The translations under genes were made by a program, and so were the position numbers. A DNA stretch of 64,000 bases from Christiangramia gaetbulicola. GTDB taxonomy: Bacteria; Bacteroidota; Bacteroidia; Flavobacteriales; Flavobacteriaceae. The stretch's first letter is position 1. Every line of letters starts with the position of its first letter. This document shows positions 44,072-53,424 of the stretch, piece by piece. The DNA lies in NCBI RefSeq assembly GCF_003054225.1, contig NZ_QBKQ01000002.1, forward strand, positions 558,001 to 622,000. The letters are read 5' to 3'. The notes under the pieces were generated by a model, which did no database searches, was not told the DNA's origin, and worked only from the letters and a program-made list of their open reading frames with translations.

Positions 44072-44122
44072 AATAAAAACTTAGAGCTAAGAGCTTAGAG
44101 CCTACAGCTTAAACCTATTCCC

Positions 44123-44926
44123 CTAATACCCCCAGCGGCGTTGCTCATTAAGATCTTCCATAGCCTGGATCTCTTCAGACGGAATTACTTTAAGGAAAGA
44201 AGGGTGTTGCTCAATGGCATATTCCAGCTTGCTTACGATCTCTTCAATACTTTCGTTCTCATAATCTATTTCCAGAGGCTCTTTGATCTGAAAAGTTTGC
44301 AGTATACCTCGCTTCTTGATTCGAAGTCCTTTTTTATCGAAAGATCTTCTGAAACCATCGATAACGATAGGGATAACAATAGGTTTATGATTTTTGATGA
44401 TATGCGCAGTACCTTTTCTAATTGGTTTAAAAGGTTTGGTTGTTCCCTGTGGAAAAGTGATCACCCAGCCATCATCAAGGGCTAAACCAATATTTTCAGT
44501 ATCATTAGGATTCACTTCCCTCTTTACCTCCTGTCCTTTAGCCCTCCAGGTACGTTCTACAGTGATCGCGCCGGCATAAGCCATGATCCTGGCCAGTAAT
44601 CCTGCCCGCATGGTTTCCTTAGCTGCTACGTAATAGATATTGAGCTTTGGTTGCCAGATATACCCAATATTTTTGATGCTGTCTACCCTGCCACTTAAAC
44701 TGGCATTGAAAACGTGGAACATGGCAGTAACATCTGCGAAATAGGTTTGATGGTTTGAAACGAAAAGTACATTCGTATCTGGCAGGTTTTTAATGATCTC
44801 TGATCCTTCGATCTGAAGTTCATTAAAACCCCTGTATCTTCTATGCGTAAGAACTCCGAAAATGCGGATCAACCACTTCTTCAGAATTAAATAATGCCCG
44901 AATGGATTCTTCTTGAATAATCCCAT
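44123..44926 (-). CDS. 1-acylglycerol-3-phosphate acyltransferase (PlsC-like)
   Basis: 267 residues. The acyltransferase motif SNHQTYFADV (NH-x5-D type), FPQGTTKPF and the later VIPIVIDGFRR motif are in the right order. Transfers an acyl group to lysophosphatidate in phospholipid synthesis, on the inner face of the membrane. The C-terminal 60 residues (FQIKEPLEIDYENES onward) are a charged extension. A -7 box TATATTTG lies upstream on the minus strand (44986-44979). Confidence 0.9.
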   Translation of the reverse strand: MGLFKKNPFGHYLILKKWLIRIFGVLTHRRYRGFNELQIEGSEIIKNLPDTNVLFVSNHQTYFADVTAMFHVFNASLSGRVDSIKNIGYIWQPKLNIYYVAAKETMRAGLLARIMAYAGAITVERTWRAKGQEVKREVNPNDTENIGLALDDGWVITFPQGTTKPFKPIRKGTAHIIKNHKPIVIPIVIDGFRRSFDKKGLRIKKRGILQTFQIKEPLEIDYENESIEEIVSKLEYAIEQHPSFLKVIPSEEIQAMEDLNEQRRWGY

Positions 44927-44978
44927 TGCTGATATCTTTTTTACCTGGTCCTTTATTCAGCTTATTTTGAACCGGCGG

Positions 44979-44986
44979 CAAATATA
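44979..44986 (-). promoter_or_regulatory. Predicted -7 box before the acyltransferase gene
   Basis: Minus-strand TATATTTG, a full match to TAnnTTTG, 52 bp before the start codon; the -33 element is weak. Confidence 0.5.
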
Positions 44987-45067
44987 ATAATTAGTTTAAC
45001 ACTTCTATAACATTAAGCCTACTCCAAATTTGAATAATCTATTCTGTATTAAACTTTAATTTAGCAT

Positions 45068-45706
45068 TCAAATCTTTAAAAGCAACTCTCTTATCTCACT
45101 CAGCATCATTCCCGTCGCTCCCCAGACCACATGGCCATTAAGGCTGTAAGCGGGCACTTCGATCTCTTTGGCATAAGAGGTACTTAAATTCTCGGTGATT
45201 ACATTTTCATCGTTCAGAAAATCACTGAGCTTCACTTCCAGGATCTCTTCCACTTCAGATTCCTGAGGGATCATATTCGGAGTCTTTTGCATTAACCCCA
45301 AATAAGGCTGCACCCAGAAATTGGAAGGAGGAATATATAATCGGGTCAATTTCCTAACCACTTCAATTTCATTTTGAGGGATACCTACTTCTTCTTCCGT
45401 TTCCCTAAGGGCAGTGTCCTCAAGGTTCTTATCAGATTCCTCTACTCTACCTCCAGGAAATCCAACCTGGTTGGAATGAACGCCATTATAGGTCTTTCTA
45501 AGTATAAGGACCAGCCTGGTTTCCATGTCCATATCAGGATAAAAAACGGCCATTACCCCGGCCTCCTGAGGATTCCTTTTAGACATATCTATTTCCTCAA
45601 GTTCATTTATCCTGATGAGAGGGGCCAGTTTCCTGTGTGCAGATTCTCCCGGAAGCTGCAATTTTTTTAACTTTGAAATCCTGTTTTTAAAAATTTCAAA
45701 CTCCAT
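45068..45706 (-). CDS. NUDIX hydrolase, CoA pyrophosphatase type
   Basis: 212 residues. FPGGRVEESDKNLEDTAL followed by RETEEEVG is the NUDIX box as found in the CoA-pyrophosphatase (NudL/YeaB) group, preceded by LILRKTYNGVHSNQVGFPGG, which matches the group's own motif. Splits CoA into phosphopantetheine and adenosine diphosphate. Its start codon (45706-45704) overlaps the divergent start codon of the cyclophilin gene (45705-45707) by two bases, so each promoter must lie inside the other gene. Confidence 0.9.
   Translation of the reverse strand: MEFEIFKNRISKLKKLQLPGESAHRKLAPLIRINELEEIDMSKRNPQEAGVMAVFYPDMDMETRLVLILRKTYNGVHSNQVGFPGGRVEESDKNLEDTALRETEEEVGIPQNEIEVVRKLTRLYIPPSNFWVQPYLGLMQKTPNMIPQESEVEEILEVKLSDFLNDENVITENLSTSYAKEIEVPAYSLNGHVVWGATGMMLSEIRELLLKI
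45668..45675 (+). promoter_or_regulatory. Predicted -7 box of the cyclophilin gene, within the NUDIX gene
   Basis: TAACTTTG matches TAnnTTTG, 29 bp before the ATG at 45705; it lies inside codons 11-13 of the antisense NUDIX gene. The -33 region is weak. Confidence 0.55.
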
Positions 45707-46478
45707 GTTCAGACAGCTTTCTTTAGTAGCAATTTTTTTAATTCTTCTTTTCGCAAGTTGTGAAGATAAGGAAACTTCCTCAAAAAACGGTAAAACACTA
45801 TCTCCTGAAGCTCTAAAAGCTCAGCAAAAAGAGGATTCTATCCAGCGTGCCAGAGACAGTATCTTTGAACTACGAAAGAAGGAACTGGCTGAAGACGATA
45901 AAGAAACAAAGATCGAAAAGAATGATATGTTTCCTATCGCTCAGGAGGAACTCATACCTACGCTTACAGAGTATGGAAAGAACAACCCGGAAACCAGGGT
46001 TCGTATCAAAACGAAATTCGGAAATATAGATGTGCAACTCTACCGGGACACCCCATTACACAGGGCTAATTTTATTATGCTGGTAAAGAATGACTATTTC
46101 AACGATACCTTTTTCCATCGTGTTGCACCAGGTTTTGTTATCCAGGGCGGTAACGCAGATAATCAGATAACCGCCAGCAATCGTGGTGATGTTGGAAATT
46201 ATCTGATCCCAAGTGAATTCGATGCTGGTCATAAACATACCTATGGAGCATTTTCAGCAGCCAAATATGCCGAGCAAAATGTGAGTAAAGCTTCTTCTCC
46301 TTTCGAATTCTTTATTGTAATGGATAAAGGCGGAACTCCACACCTTAATAATGATCATACCGTTTATGGGAGAGTGATAAGCGGCATGGATGTGGCTGAA
46401 AAGATCGCGCAGGTAGAAACCGGAAATTCTGAATGGCCTATAGATAACGTTGAAATGGATATCGAGATCCTGGACTAA
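45705..46478 (+). CDS. Peptidyl-prolyl cis-trans isomerase (cyclophilin) lipoprotein
   Basis: 257 residues from the ATG at 45705, which gives a clean lipoprotein signal (LFASC, Cys19); an upstream in-frame start at 45615 would add 30 residues without a signal and is rejected. Acidic and charged linker at 25-90, then a cyclophilin domain: RIKTKFGNIDVQLYRDTPLHRANF, FFHRVAPGFVIQGG, FEFFIVMDKGGTPHLNNDHTVYGRV. Speeds proline isomerisation of envelope proteins. Its stop touches the stop of the convergent RDD gene with no gap (TAATTA). Confidence 0.93.
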   Translation: MFRQLSLVAIFLILLFASCEDKETSSKNGKTLSPEALKAQQKEDSIQRARDSIFELRKKELAEDDKETKIEKNDMFPIAQEELIPTLTEYGKNNPETRVRIKTKFGNIDVQLYRDTPLHRANFIMLVKNDYFNDTFFHRVAPGFVIQGGNADNQITASNRGDVGNYLIPSEFDAGHKHTYGAFSAAKYAEQNVSKASSPFEFFIVMDKGGTPHLNNDHTVYGRVISGMDVAEKIAQVETGNSEWPIDNVEMDIEILD

Positions 46479-47192
46479 TTATCGCTGGGTGTAATAATTA
46501 TAATCGTTGATCACCCTTTTAACAAATTCAATGGGAGTCTCCTCGAATTTTACATCCATAAGATCGGCCAGTTTTTCGCTTAGTGAAAGAATAACATGAT
46601 GTTGAGCTTCCCTCCTCGCCTGATCATATAGATTTTTGACTTTCTGAATATCCATATCGCTTAGCACGGTCACCTGTGGATATTTAGGCTGGTAATTTTC
46701 CGGTAGGTCCACGGCCAGGGTATTTTCTATACCGATTTTCCTTTTATCGGAGATCACCGTAGTTCCCGCAGCAATATCACCTAATCTTTGTCCCTTACCG
46801 TTAAGAAGAATCGTGACCACGGCACCCCCTCCTGTAGTAAGGCTGATATCGATGATACGCAGTAACCATCTCACCAGGTAATTTGAAAACTGTGGCCGGG
46901 TACCATCCATTTTCACCACCCTTATTTGCGCCAGCGCTTTCCCGGGGGTTCTCCCATCCCAGAAGGTTTCCCATAGCAAATAATATAAGAATGAGGGCAG
47001 TCCCAGAACAAGGTAATACATCATCAAACTACCGTTATCTTCTTTGATCCCTGCGATGATGAGGGATGCGAAGACTATATAAACAACGATAATAGCCAGG
47101 TCTATAATAAAAGCAAGGATACGCTCCCCAATTCCCGCAACATTCTGTTCAATACTAATATTTTGAGCGGTTTCAATTTGAAAGTTATCCAT
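46479..47192 (-). CDS. RDD family membrane protein
   Basis: 237 residues. Three to four membrane segments; the RDD motif is represented by GERILAFIIDLAI and the DGRTPGKALAQIRVVKMDG segment. The soluble C-terminal tail (about 150-237) is charged. RDD proteins are of mixed, mostly unknown function. It is divergent from the SpoIIM operon with only 35 bp between the starts and usually accompanies it in Flavobacteriia. Confidence 0.88.
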   Translation of the reverse strand: MDNFQIETAQNISIEQNVAGIGERILAFIIDLAIIVVYIVFASLIIAGIKEDNGSLMMYYLVLGLPSFLYYLLWETFWDGRTPGKALAQIRVVKMDGTRPQFSNYLVRWLLRIIDISLTTGGGAVVTILLNGKGQRLGDIAAGTTVISDKRKIGIENTLAVDLPENYQPKYPQVTVLSDMDIQKVKNLYDQARREAQHHVILSLSEKLADLMDVKFEETPIEFVKRVINDYNYYTQR

Positions 47193-47208
47193 TAAATATG
47201 TTACTTTG
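47177..47208 (+). promoter_or_regulatory. Predicted promoter of the SpoIIM/MoxR operon
   Basis: TTTG at 47177-47180, 21 bp spacing, then TACTTTG at 47202-47208 (one base shorter than TAnnTTTG). The predicted transcript begins near 47213, which supports the start codon at 47228 and excludes the in-frame ATG at 47198. Confidence 0.5.
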
Positions 47209-47227
47209 GGTTTTATTCAATATTACG

Positions 47228-48208
47228 ATGCGCGAGGCTGCTTTTGTCAGGCAAAATAAAGATAAATGGGTTAAGTACGAAAGCCTCCTGCAAAATAATA
47301 GAGTCCTTTCGCCAGAGCAGCTTTCAGATATTTATGTTGAACTGAGTGATGATCTTAGTTATTCTAAAACATTCTATCCAAAAAGCAATACCACGAAATA
47401 TCTTAACGGTCTCGCCTCTACGGCCCACCAAAAGATATATCGATCCAAAAAGGAATCTGGCAACAGGATCATAAGTTTCTTTACGAAAGAATTTCCTTCA
47501 GAATTTCATAAACATCAGAAGCAGCTATTACTGAGCTTTCTCATATTTCTTGGATTTACCATCATTGGAGCTTTTAGTGCTGCTTCAGATTCCGCATTTG
47601 TAAGATCCATACTTGGCGATGCCTATGTGAACATGACCCTGGAGAATATCGCTAATAATGATCCCATGGCGGTCTATAAAGAAATGACCGAAACAGATAT
47701 GTTCCTGGGGATCACCATTAATAATATACGGGTTTCGCTCATGGCTTTCTCGCTAGGCGTTCTGGCCGGGATCGGAACTATTTTCATGTTGATGCAGAAC
47801 GCCATCATGCTGGGTAGTTTTCAATATTTCTTTTATGACAAAGGCATCCTATGGGAATCTGGGAGGACTATATGGATACACGGTACTATCGAAATTTCTG
47901 TAATAATTGTTGCAGGTTGCGCAGGCCTGGTGGTTGGAAAAAGCATTCTTTTTCCCGGCACTTACTCCAGGTTAAAATCATTCACCATGGGTATTAAAGA
48001 CGGATTAAAGATCGTGGTAAGCACCATTCCTTTCTTTATAATCGCCGGTTTCCTGGAAGGTTTTGTGACCAGGTTAACCGGGATGCCAGATTTCGTCGCG
48101 ATTTTGATCATATTGATCTCCCTGTTAATGATCCTGTTTTATTATGTTTATTATCCTCAATACCTACTAAAAAAATCTAAGAATGAACCCGGAACCAATT
48201 CAATTTAA
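47228..48208 (+). CDS. SpoIIM-like membrane protein
   Basis: 326 residues from ATG 47228 (MREAAFVRQNKDKW, the usual start of this family). A soluble N-terminal helical part to about 95, then five to six membrane segments (LLLSFLIFLGFTIIGAFS, LMAFSLGVLAGIGTIFML, ISVIIVAGCAGLVVG, IVVSTIPFFIIAGFLEGF, VAILIILISLLMILFYYVYY). First gene of the operon that includes DUF4129, DUF4350, MoxR and DUF58 genes. Function outside sporulating bacteria is unknown. Confidence 0.88.
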   Translation: MREAAFVRQNKDKWVKYESLLQNNRVLSPEQLSDIYVELSDDLSYSKTFYPKSNTTKYLNGLASTAHQKIYRSKKESGNRIISFFTKEFPSEFHKHQKQLLLSFLIFLGFTIIGAFSAASDSAFVRSILGDAYVNMTLENIANNDPMAVYKEMTETDMFLGITINNIRVSLMAFSLGVLAGIGTIFMLMQNAIMLGSFQYFFYDKGILWESGRTIWIHGTIEISVIIVAGCAGLVVGKSILFPGTYSRLKSFTMGIKDGLKIVVSTIPFFIIAGFLEGFVTRLTGMPDFVAILIILISLLMILFYYVYYPQYLLKKSKNEPGTNSI

Positions 48209-49040
48209 AAAGCAGCGCGAGCTGGGAGAAATATTAAGTGTCACCTTTAAATTCCTGCGACAGAATTTTAAAGAAGCTGGCAAGATCCTAATTAAGATCG
48301 TTGGCCCCGTATTTCTATTGCTTATAGCCGCGGTCACATATTATTCGTGGTCTACCCTGGGCACCTCATTTTTTGCGGCAGGTCTTGAAGGCTCAGATTT
48401 CATTCTATCTTTCGGTATAATGATGCTGGCCTATTTGCTTTATGTATCAACCATGACCGGGACGGTCTATCACATAATACTTTCCTATATAAATAATCAG
48501 GGAACCATAAACTCTTCCGAAGTAAGCAATGGTATGAAAGCAGACTTCGGAAAACTTCTGCTTTTAACCTTTATTTCCTGGATCCTCATCTTTGCAGGAA
48601 CCATCGCTTTCATCATTCCCGGTATTTATATTGCTATCCCCTTAAGTTTATCTACTGCGATCATGGTTTTTAGAAGAGAAAGCCTGCTTGAAAGTATTTC
48701 ATCATCTTTCAAGCTGGTAAAAGACAACTGGTGGATGACCTTCGCCACCTTATTATGTATTGGCCTTATCGTTTATCTTATAAGCCTTGTTTTCCAGTTA
48801 CCAGCGATCTTTTATATGTTCTTCCGTGCGTTTACCGTGGCGAGTGAAGGATCAGCTTCAGATCCATCAGAACTTTTGGGACCGGGATATATTTACATCA
48901 ATGTTTTTACCTCGACCATTCAGTATATAATTTATACCATTACTCCTATTGGCGTTGCGTTCGTTTATTTTAATCTGAATGAAAAGCAAAACTTTACCGG
49001 GACTTACGAAACCATTCAGAACCTGGGTAATAAAAATTAG
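48183..49040 (+). CDS. Multi-spanning membrane protein
   Basis: 285 residues, overlapping the SpoIIM-like gene by 26 bp. About six membrane segments (IVGPVFLLLIAAVTYY, FGIMMLAYLLYVSTM, LLLLTFISWILIFAGTIAFIIPGIYIAIPLSLSTAIMVF and others). The IPGIYIAIPLSL motif with a following FRRESLLESISSSFKLVKDNWW resembles membrane domains seen in glycerophosphodiesterase-type and DUF975 proteins. No function assigned; position in the MoxR operon is its main clue. Confidence 0.82.
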   Translation: MNPEPIQFKKQRELGEILSVTFKFLRQNFKEAGKILIKIVGPVFLLLIAAVTYYSWSTLGTSFFAAGLEGSDFILSFGIMMLAYLLYVSTMTGTVYHIILSYINNQGTINSSEVSNGMKADFGKLLLLTFISWILIFAGTIAFIIPGIYIAIPLSLSTAIMVFRRESLLESISSSFKLVKDNWWMTFATLLCIGLIVYLISLVFQLPAIFYMFFRAFTVASEGSASDPSELLGPGYIYINVFTSTIQYIIYTITPIGVAFVYFNLNEKQNFTGTYETIQNLGNKN

Positions 49041-49042
49041 TC

Positions 49043-49804
49043 TTGAAAAACCGGATTCTTGTCATACTTCTTTTTCTTTTCTTCGGAAATATCTATCCGC
49101 AGCAAAAGGATTCTATTGCCGAAAAAAAAGAGATAAAATATGACAGAACTGAAGGATTGGTTCCTCTTGAATTTGACGAAGACAAAATTTCAGAATTCAA
49201 GACACAGGAAGATTTTGATTATATAGACGAAGTTGAAAACGAAAGCTGGTGGTCTCGATTTAAAAAGTGGATCAATGCAAAATATAATCAGTTTATCAGC
49301 TGGCTTTTTGGTGATTATGAGCCAAATTCCATACTCGCTTTTTTTATAACCATCCTTCCCTGGTTATTACTGCTCATCCTCCTTGGCCTGGTAATCTGGT
49401 TATTCTCAAGGCTGAATCCCGGAGGAAAAATACTTCAGAAACCTAAACAAAGCGAAGTTTTCCTTACTGAAGAGGAAGAACTGGTTAAGAGTCAGGATCT
49501 TCCCGCACTTATCACAGAAGCTATAAATAACAAGCAATTCCGGCTGGCCGTGCGTTATTACTATCTGAACGAACTGCGTAAGCTGGATGAGTTGAAACTT
49601 ATAGATTACGAATATCAGAAGACCAATAAAGATTATTCTGAAGAGATAAAGGATGCTAAAATACGGGATCATTTTTCTGAGATCACCAAGTTGTATGAAT
49701 TCATCTGGTATGGAAGTTTCCAGGTTTCTGAAACAGATTTCAAACTCGTGGAAAAAGGATTCTCCAGAATGGAACAGGCTCTAAAATCAGTAAGCTATGA
49801 ATAA
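49043..49804 (+). CDS. DUF4129 domain-containing protein
   Basis: 253 residues, apparently starting at TTG (49043), 2 bp after the previous stop; the encoded MKNRILVILLFLFFGNIYPQQ is a good signal peptide. One further membrane segment (FFITILPWLLLLILLGLVIWLF) near 97-125 and the conserved C-terminal DUF4129 region (RLAVRYYYLNELRKLDELKLIDYE). Overlaps the next gene by 8 bp (ATGAATAA). Function unknown; usually encoded with MoxR and DUF58. Confidence 0.87.
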   Translation: MKNRILVILLFLFFGNIYPQQKDSIAEKKEIKYDRTEGLVPLEFDEDKISEFKTQEDFDYIDEVENESWWSRFKKWINAKYNQFISWLFGDYEPNSILAFFITILPWLLLLILLGLVIWLFSRLNPGGKILQKPKQSEVFLTEEEELVKSQDLPALITEAINNKQFRLAVRYYYLNELRKLDELKLIDYEYQKTNKDYSEEIKDAKIRDHFSEITKLYEFIWYGSFQVSETDFKLVEKGFSRMEQALKSVSYE

Positions 49805-50993
49805 GACCTACAAGATTGCATTCGGCCTTTTCCTGCTGCTAATCATCTCGCTAGCCTGGTTGGAGAGTTCTGAACCCGACCCCATCAACTGGACTCCTAG
49901 TTTTACCGCTAAGGATAAAATTCCGCTGGGAGCTTTCGTTTTCTATGAAAGCTGGAAGAACAAACAAGAAGATGCGATTACAGATATCAGGATTCCGCCT
50001 TATGAATTCCTTGCAGATTCTCCTGCTCAGGGCACCTATTTCTTCCTGAACAATTACGTGAATTTCGATGATAATGAACTTAAAAACCTCCTCACCTGGG
50101 TTTCTAATGGCAATAAACTTTTTATTTCCGCCTATGATTTTGGGGAACATTTAACCGACACTTTAGAATTGGAAACGGCTTCCTTCATTAGTGCCGATGA
50201 ATTTAAATCCAGGCCACAATTAAACCTGGTGAATTCTTCACTTAGATTTGAAAAGCCAATGGAATTTGATCAGGATCTGCCGGCAATATTCTTTAAAAAA
50301 TTAGATACCACTAACAATGTGGTGCTGGGAACTGCCAGTTTTGGAGATAAAAATCCTGAAGAAAAGATCAATTTCATAAAAACTAAATTTGGGGAGGGTG
50401 AGATCTATCTGCATTCTACGCCACAGGCCTTCAGCAATTATTTTTTACTGAAAGAAGAAAACTATAAATATGCCGAAGCGGTACTGGCATATATATCTGG
50501 AAACAACATTTTATGGGATGCCTATTATAAATCTGGCAAGAGCTTTTATAGCTCTCCGCTTTATATTTTGTTGAATAACCGGCCACTTAAATGGGCTTAT
50601 TATTTCGTGTTAATTTCGGCAATTCTATTTGTGCTTTTTGAAGGTAAAAGAAAACAAAGATCCATTCCCGTAGTAGATCCTCCCATGAACAAATCTTATG
50701 AGTTCACCGAAACTGTTTCCCAGTTGTACCTCGAGCAAAAGAAATTTCACGAACTTGGACTCAAGAAGATCGCACTTTTCATGGAATATATTAGAACTGA
50801 ATACAGGCTGGATACTTCGCAGATCAACGAGCAGTTCTATAAAGATCTATCTGTGAAAAGCGAAAAAAGCATAGTAGACACAAAAAAGCTTTTCGAAAGG
50901 ATCTATAATTTTCAGGATGAAAGGAAAAATGAAAAAGATGATTTCTTCGAGCTAAGCAAACACATAAATTCATTTAAAAAGAAACATGGATAA
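49797..50993 (+). CDS. DUF4350 domain-containing protein
   Basis: 398 residues. Signal-anchor at the N-terminus, an outside DUF4350 domain ([53 protein letters not shown]), a second membrane segment near 267-283 ([16 protein letters not shown]) and a cytoplasmic helical tail that may contact the MoxR ATPase. Overlaps both neighbours by 8 bp. Function unknown. Confidence 0.87.
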   Translation: MNKTYKIAFGLFLLLIISLAWLESSEPDPINWTPSFTAKDKIPLGAFVFYESWKNKQEDAITDIRIPPYEFLADSPAQGTYFFLNNYVNFDDNELKNLLTWVSNGNKLFISAYDFGEHLTDTLELETASFISADEFKSRPQLNLVNSSLRFEKPMEFDQDLPAIFFKKLDTTNNVVLGTASFGDKNPEEKINFIKTKFGEGEIYLHSTPQAFSNYFLLKEENYKYAEAVLAYISGNNILWDAYYKSGKSFYSSPLYILLNNRPLKWAYYFVLISAILFVLFEGKRKQRSIPVVDPPMNKSYEFTETVSQLYLEQKKFHELGLKKIALFMEYIRTEYRLDTSQINEQFYKDLSVKSEKSIVDTKKLFERIYNFQDERKNEKDDFFELSKHINSFKKKHG

Positions 50994-51990
50994 TCAGGAA
51001 ATAAATCCTCAGGAAGACGAGATTAAATTTGAAAATAGAATTCCGCTGGAAGGTTTAAAAGACTCGGTCGCTAAGTTGAAAAACCAGCTTTCCAAAGTGA
51101 TCGTGGGCCAGGAAAACTTTGTGGAACTACTCATCGTAGGGATGCTTTCTAACGGTCACGTGCTTATAGAGGGAGTACCCGGAGTTGCCAAGACCATCAC
51201 TGCGAAGTTATTTGCGAAATGCTTAAAAACAGATTTTAGCAGGATACAATTCACGCCAGATCTTATGCCGAGCGACGTATTGGGAACTTCTGTTTTTAAT
51301 ATGAAATCTTCAGAATTTGAATTTAAAAAAGGGCCGATTTTTTCCAATATCATTCTTATTGATGAAATAAACCGTGCCCCGGCGAAAACTCAGGCCGCTC
51401 TTTTTGAGGTAATGGAAGAACGCCAGGTGACCATCGATGGGAAAATGTACACTATGGAAGCTCCTTTTATGGTGCTGGCCACTCAAAATCCTATCGAACA
51501 GGAAGGAACCTATGCCCTGCCCGAAGCCCAATTAGACCGCTTCCTTTTTAAGATCGAAGTTGATTATCCAGATTTCGAAGATGAAGTGAAGATCCTGAAA
51601 ACTCATCATGATCGAAAAGGCAAATTACCTGAAACAGAGATCGAAGCCGTGCTCACCCCTGAAAAGATCTCTGAACTACGAGAACAGATCCACGAAATCA
51701 TCGTAGAGGAAAAACTGCTTAATTATATTGCAGAGATCATTAATAAAACCAGGAATCATCCCCACCTTTATCTGGGAGCCAGTCCCCGGGCATCGATCGC
51801 AGTAATGAATGCTGCTAAGGCCTATGCGGCGGTGAACGGACGCGATTTTGTAATTCCAGAGGATATAAAGAATGTACTTAAACCGGTACTGGCTCACCGT
51901 CTAATTCTATCTCCAGACAGGGAAATGGAAGGTATGACTGCTGGTAGCGTGATAGATATGATCGCTCAATCTGTAGAAATCCCTCGATAG
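50986..51990 (+). CDS. MoxR family AAA ATPase
   Basis: 334 residues. Walker A GVPGVAKT, Walker [25 protein letters not shown], sensor region [22 protein letters not shown] and a C-terminal helical lid. Chaperone-like ATPases of this group work with VWA- or DUF58-containing partners to assemble or activate proteins. The DUF58 gene follows at once (stop and start share one base). Confidence 0.95.
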   Translation: MDNQEINPQEDEIKFENRIPLEGLKDSVAKLKNQLSKVIVGQENFVELLIVGMLSNGHVLIEGVPGVAKTITAKLFAKCLKTDFSRIQFTPDLMPSDVLGTSVFNMKSSEFEFKKGPIFSNIILIDEINRAPAKTQAALFEVMEERQVTIDGKMYTMEAPFMVLATQNPIEQEGTYALPEAQLDRFLFKIEVDYPDFEDEVKILKTHHDRKGKLPETEIEAVLTPEKISELREQIHEIIVEEKLLNYIAEIINKTRNHPHLYLGASPRASIAVMNAAKAYAAVNGRDFVIPEDIKNVLKPVLAHRLILSPDREMEGMTAGSVIDMIAQSVEIPR

Positions 51991-53321
51991 TGCTAAAATT
52001 CATCAGGTCATTATATTTTGGAAGAAGGCTATTTTATGCCCTTTCCGCTATATCTATACTTTTCCTGGTTTCCTTCTGGTTCGAACCGCTGTATCGAATC
52101 ACGTGGACTCTGGCGGCAATTCTATCGGTTTTGTTACTCACAGATCTGGTCACTCTTTTTAAGGGGCCTTCTATAGGTGCTGAACGAAATTTACCTGAGA
52201 AATTCTCGAATTCAGACGAAAATATCGTGAAGGTTAGCATTAAAAATAATTATGGATTCAAGGTGTTTTCAGAAGTGATCGATGAGATCCCGGTACAATT
52301 TCAGAAGAGAGATTTTTTGAGAGCTGCTGAAATTCCAACGCAGGCTAAGATCGATTTTGAATATTATTTGAAGCCTTTGCAAAGAGGAGAATATGTTTTC
52401 GGAAACCTGAATATTTTCATCTCTACTTTCCTGAAACTGGTTAAAAGGAGATTCGTTTTTAATAAAGATCAGGTGGTTAAGGTCTATCCTTCATTCATTC
52501 AAATGAAAAAGCTGGATTTCCTGGCCCTGGATCAGAAGATAAGTTTGCACGGCATTAAACGCATCAGGCGAATTGGTCATACCATGGAGTTTGAGCAGAT
52601 CAAGGAATATGTGCGTGGAGATGATGTAAGGACTATCAACTGGAAAGCAACCGCCAAACATGGCAACCTGATGGTTAACCAGTTCCAGGATGAAAGATCT
52701 CAGCCTGTTTACTCAGTTATTGATTGCGGCAGGATGATGAAAATGCCCTTTGAAGGTCTGAGCCTGCTGGATTATGCCATTAACAGCTCCCTTGCATTTT
52801 CTAACGTAGCTTTAAAAAAGAAGGATAAGGTAGGCATGTTATCCTTTTCGAATAAGATAGATAATGTGCAAAAGGCCAGTTCAAAACTGAGCCAGCTTAA
52901 CAAGATCATGGAAGCCCTTTATAATGTGAACACGGGTTTTTATGATAGCGATTTCAGTCTTTTGTATTCCCGGGTGAAAAAGCACATAAGCCATAGAAGC
53001 CTGTTAATGCTCTATACCAATTTTGAGCATACGTCTGGTTTACAGCGACAACTTCCCTTTCTAAAGGCTTTGGCAAAGCAACACCTTTTAGTGGTGATTT
53101 TCTTTGAGAATACCGAGGTAACCCAACTTATTAAAATGATACCTAAAAATGTGAGTGAAAGTGCCCACCAGACCGTGGCAGAACAATTCTCCCATAATAA
53201 ACAATTAATGGCAAAAGAGCTGCAAAGACACGGCATACAGACCTTGCTTACCCGCCCTTCCGATCTTAGCATCAACACCATCAATAAATATCTGGAGATC
53301 AAATCCAGGGGGCTTTTATAA
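51990..53321 (+). CDS. DUF58 domain-containing protein
   Basis: 443 residues, starting at GTG; the G is also the last base of the MoxR stop. Two N-terminal membrane segments (RLFYALSAISILFLVSFW, ITWTLAAILSVLLLTDLV), then a beta-rich part and the DUF58 core (VRGDDVRTINWKATAKHGNLMVNQFQDERSQPVYSVIDCGRMM) with a VWA-like fold to the end. Partner of MoxR. Last gene of the operon. Confidence 0.93.
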   Translation: MLKFIRSLYFGRRLFYALSAISILFLVSFWFEPLYRITWTLAAILSVLLLTDLVTLFKGPSIGAERNLPEKFSNSDENIVKVSIKNNYGFKVFSEVIDEIPVQFQKRDFLRAAEIPTQAKIDFEYYLKPLQRGEYVFGNLNIFISTFLKLVKRRFVFNKDQVVKVYPSFIQMKKLDFLALDQKISLHGIKRIRRIGHTMEFEQIKEYVRGDDVRTINWKATAKHGNLMVNQFQDERSQPVYSVIDCGRMMKMPFEGLSLLDYAINSSLAFSNVALKKKDKVGMLSFSNKIDNVQKASSKLSQLNKIMEALYNVNTGFYDSDFSLLYSRVKKHISHRSLLMLYTNFEHTSGLQRQLPFLKALAKQHLLVVIFFENTEVTQLIKMIPKNVSESAHQTVAEQFSHNKQLMAKELQRHGIQTLLTRPSDLSINTINKYLEIKSRGLL

Positions 53322-53328
53322 ATAATTA

Positions 53329-53398
53329 CAATTCGGTTTTAAAATTCTACAGTTCGGTTAAAACTTTTTCCGGAAGCTCTCCTTTGAGCCTAAGTTTG
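53329..53398 (+). promoter_or_regulatory. Proposed LytTR operator and promoter before DUF2141 copy 2
   Basis: Half-sites CAATTCGG (53329-53336) and CAGTTCGG (53350-53357), 21 bp apart, each followed by TT. Then 33 bp and a perfect -7 box TAAGTTTG (53391-53398), 26 bp before the ATG at 53425. The -33 region (CTTTTTC) is poor, as expected for a promoter that needs an activator. Confidence 0.68.
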
Positions 53399-53424
53399 TT
53401 TCATAATCAATAAACAATATCATT

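Larger units (their letters stand above)
43746..44122. repeat. Repeat-rich intergenic island
   Basis: 377 bp with no gene. It starts right after the stop codon with a 7-bp tandem repeat and then contains two related units of about 130 bp (roughly 43786-43914 and 43940-44071), each ending in a near-identical 35-bp GC-rich element. Between and after the units are short-period stretches (TTGAG-type at 43912-43934; TTAGAGC-type at about 44080-44100). Confidence 0.8.

Noticed and set aside
45615-45704. N-terminal extension of the cyclophilin gene by 30 codons
   Set aside because: It is antisense to the NUDIX gene, lacks a signal sequence, overlaps the predicted promoter, and the ATG at 45705 gives a clean lipoprotein signal.
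47198-47227. Start of the SpoIIM-like gene at 47198
   Set aside because: It lies inside the predicted promoter and the family usually starts at the MREAAF position (47228).
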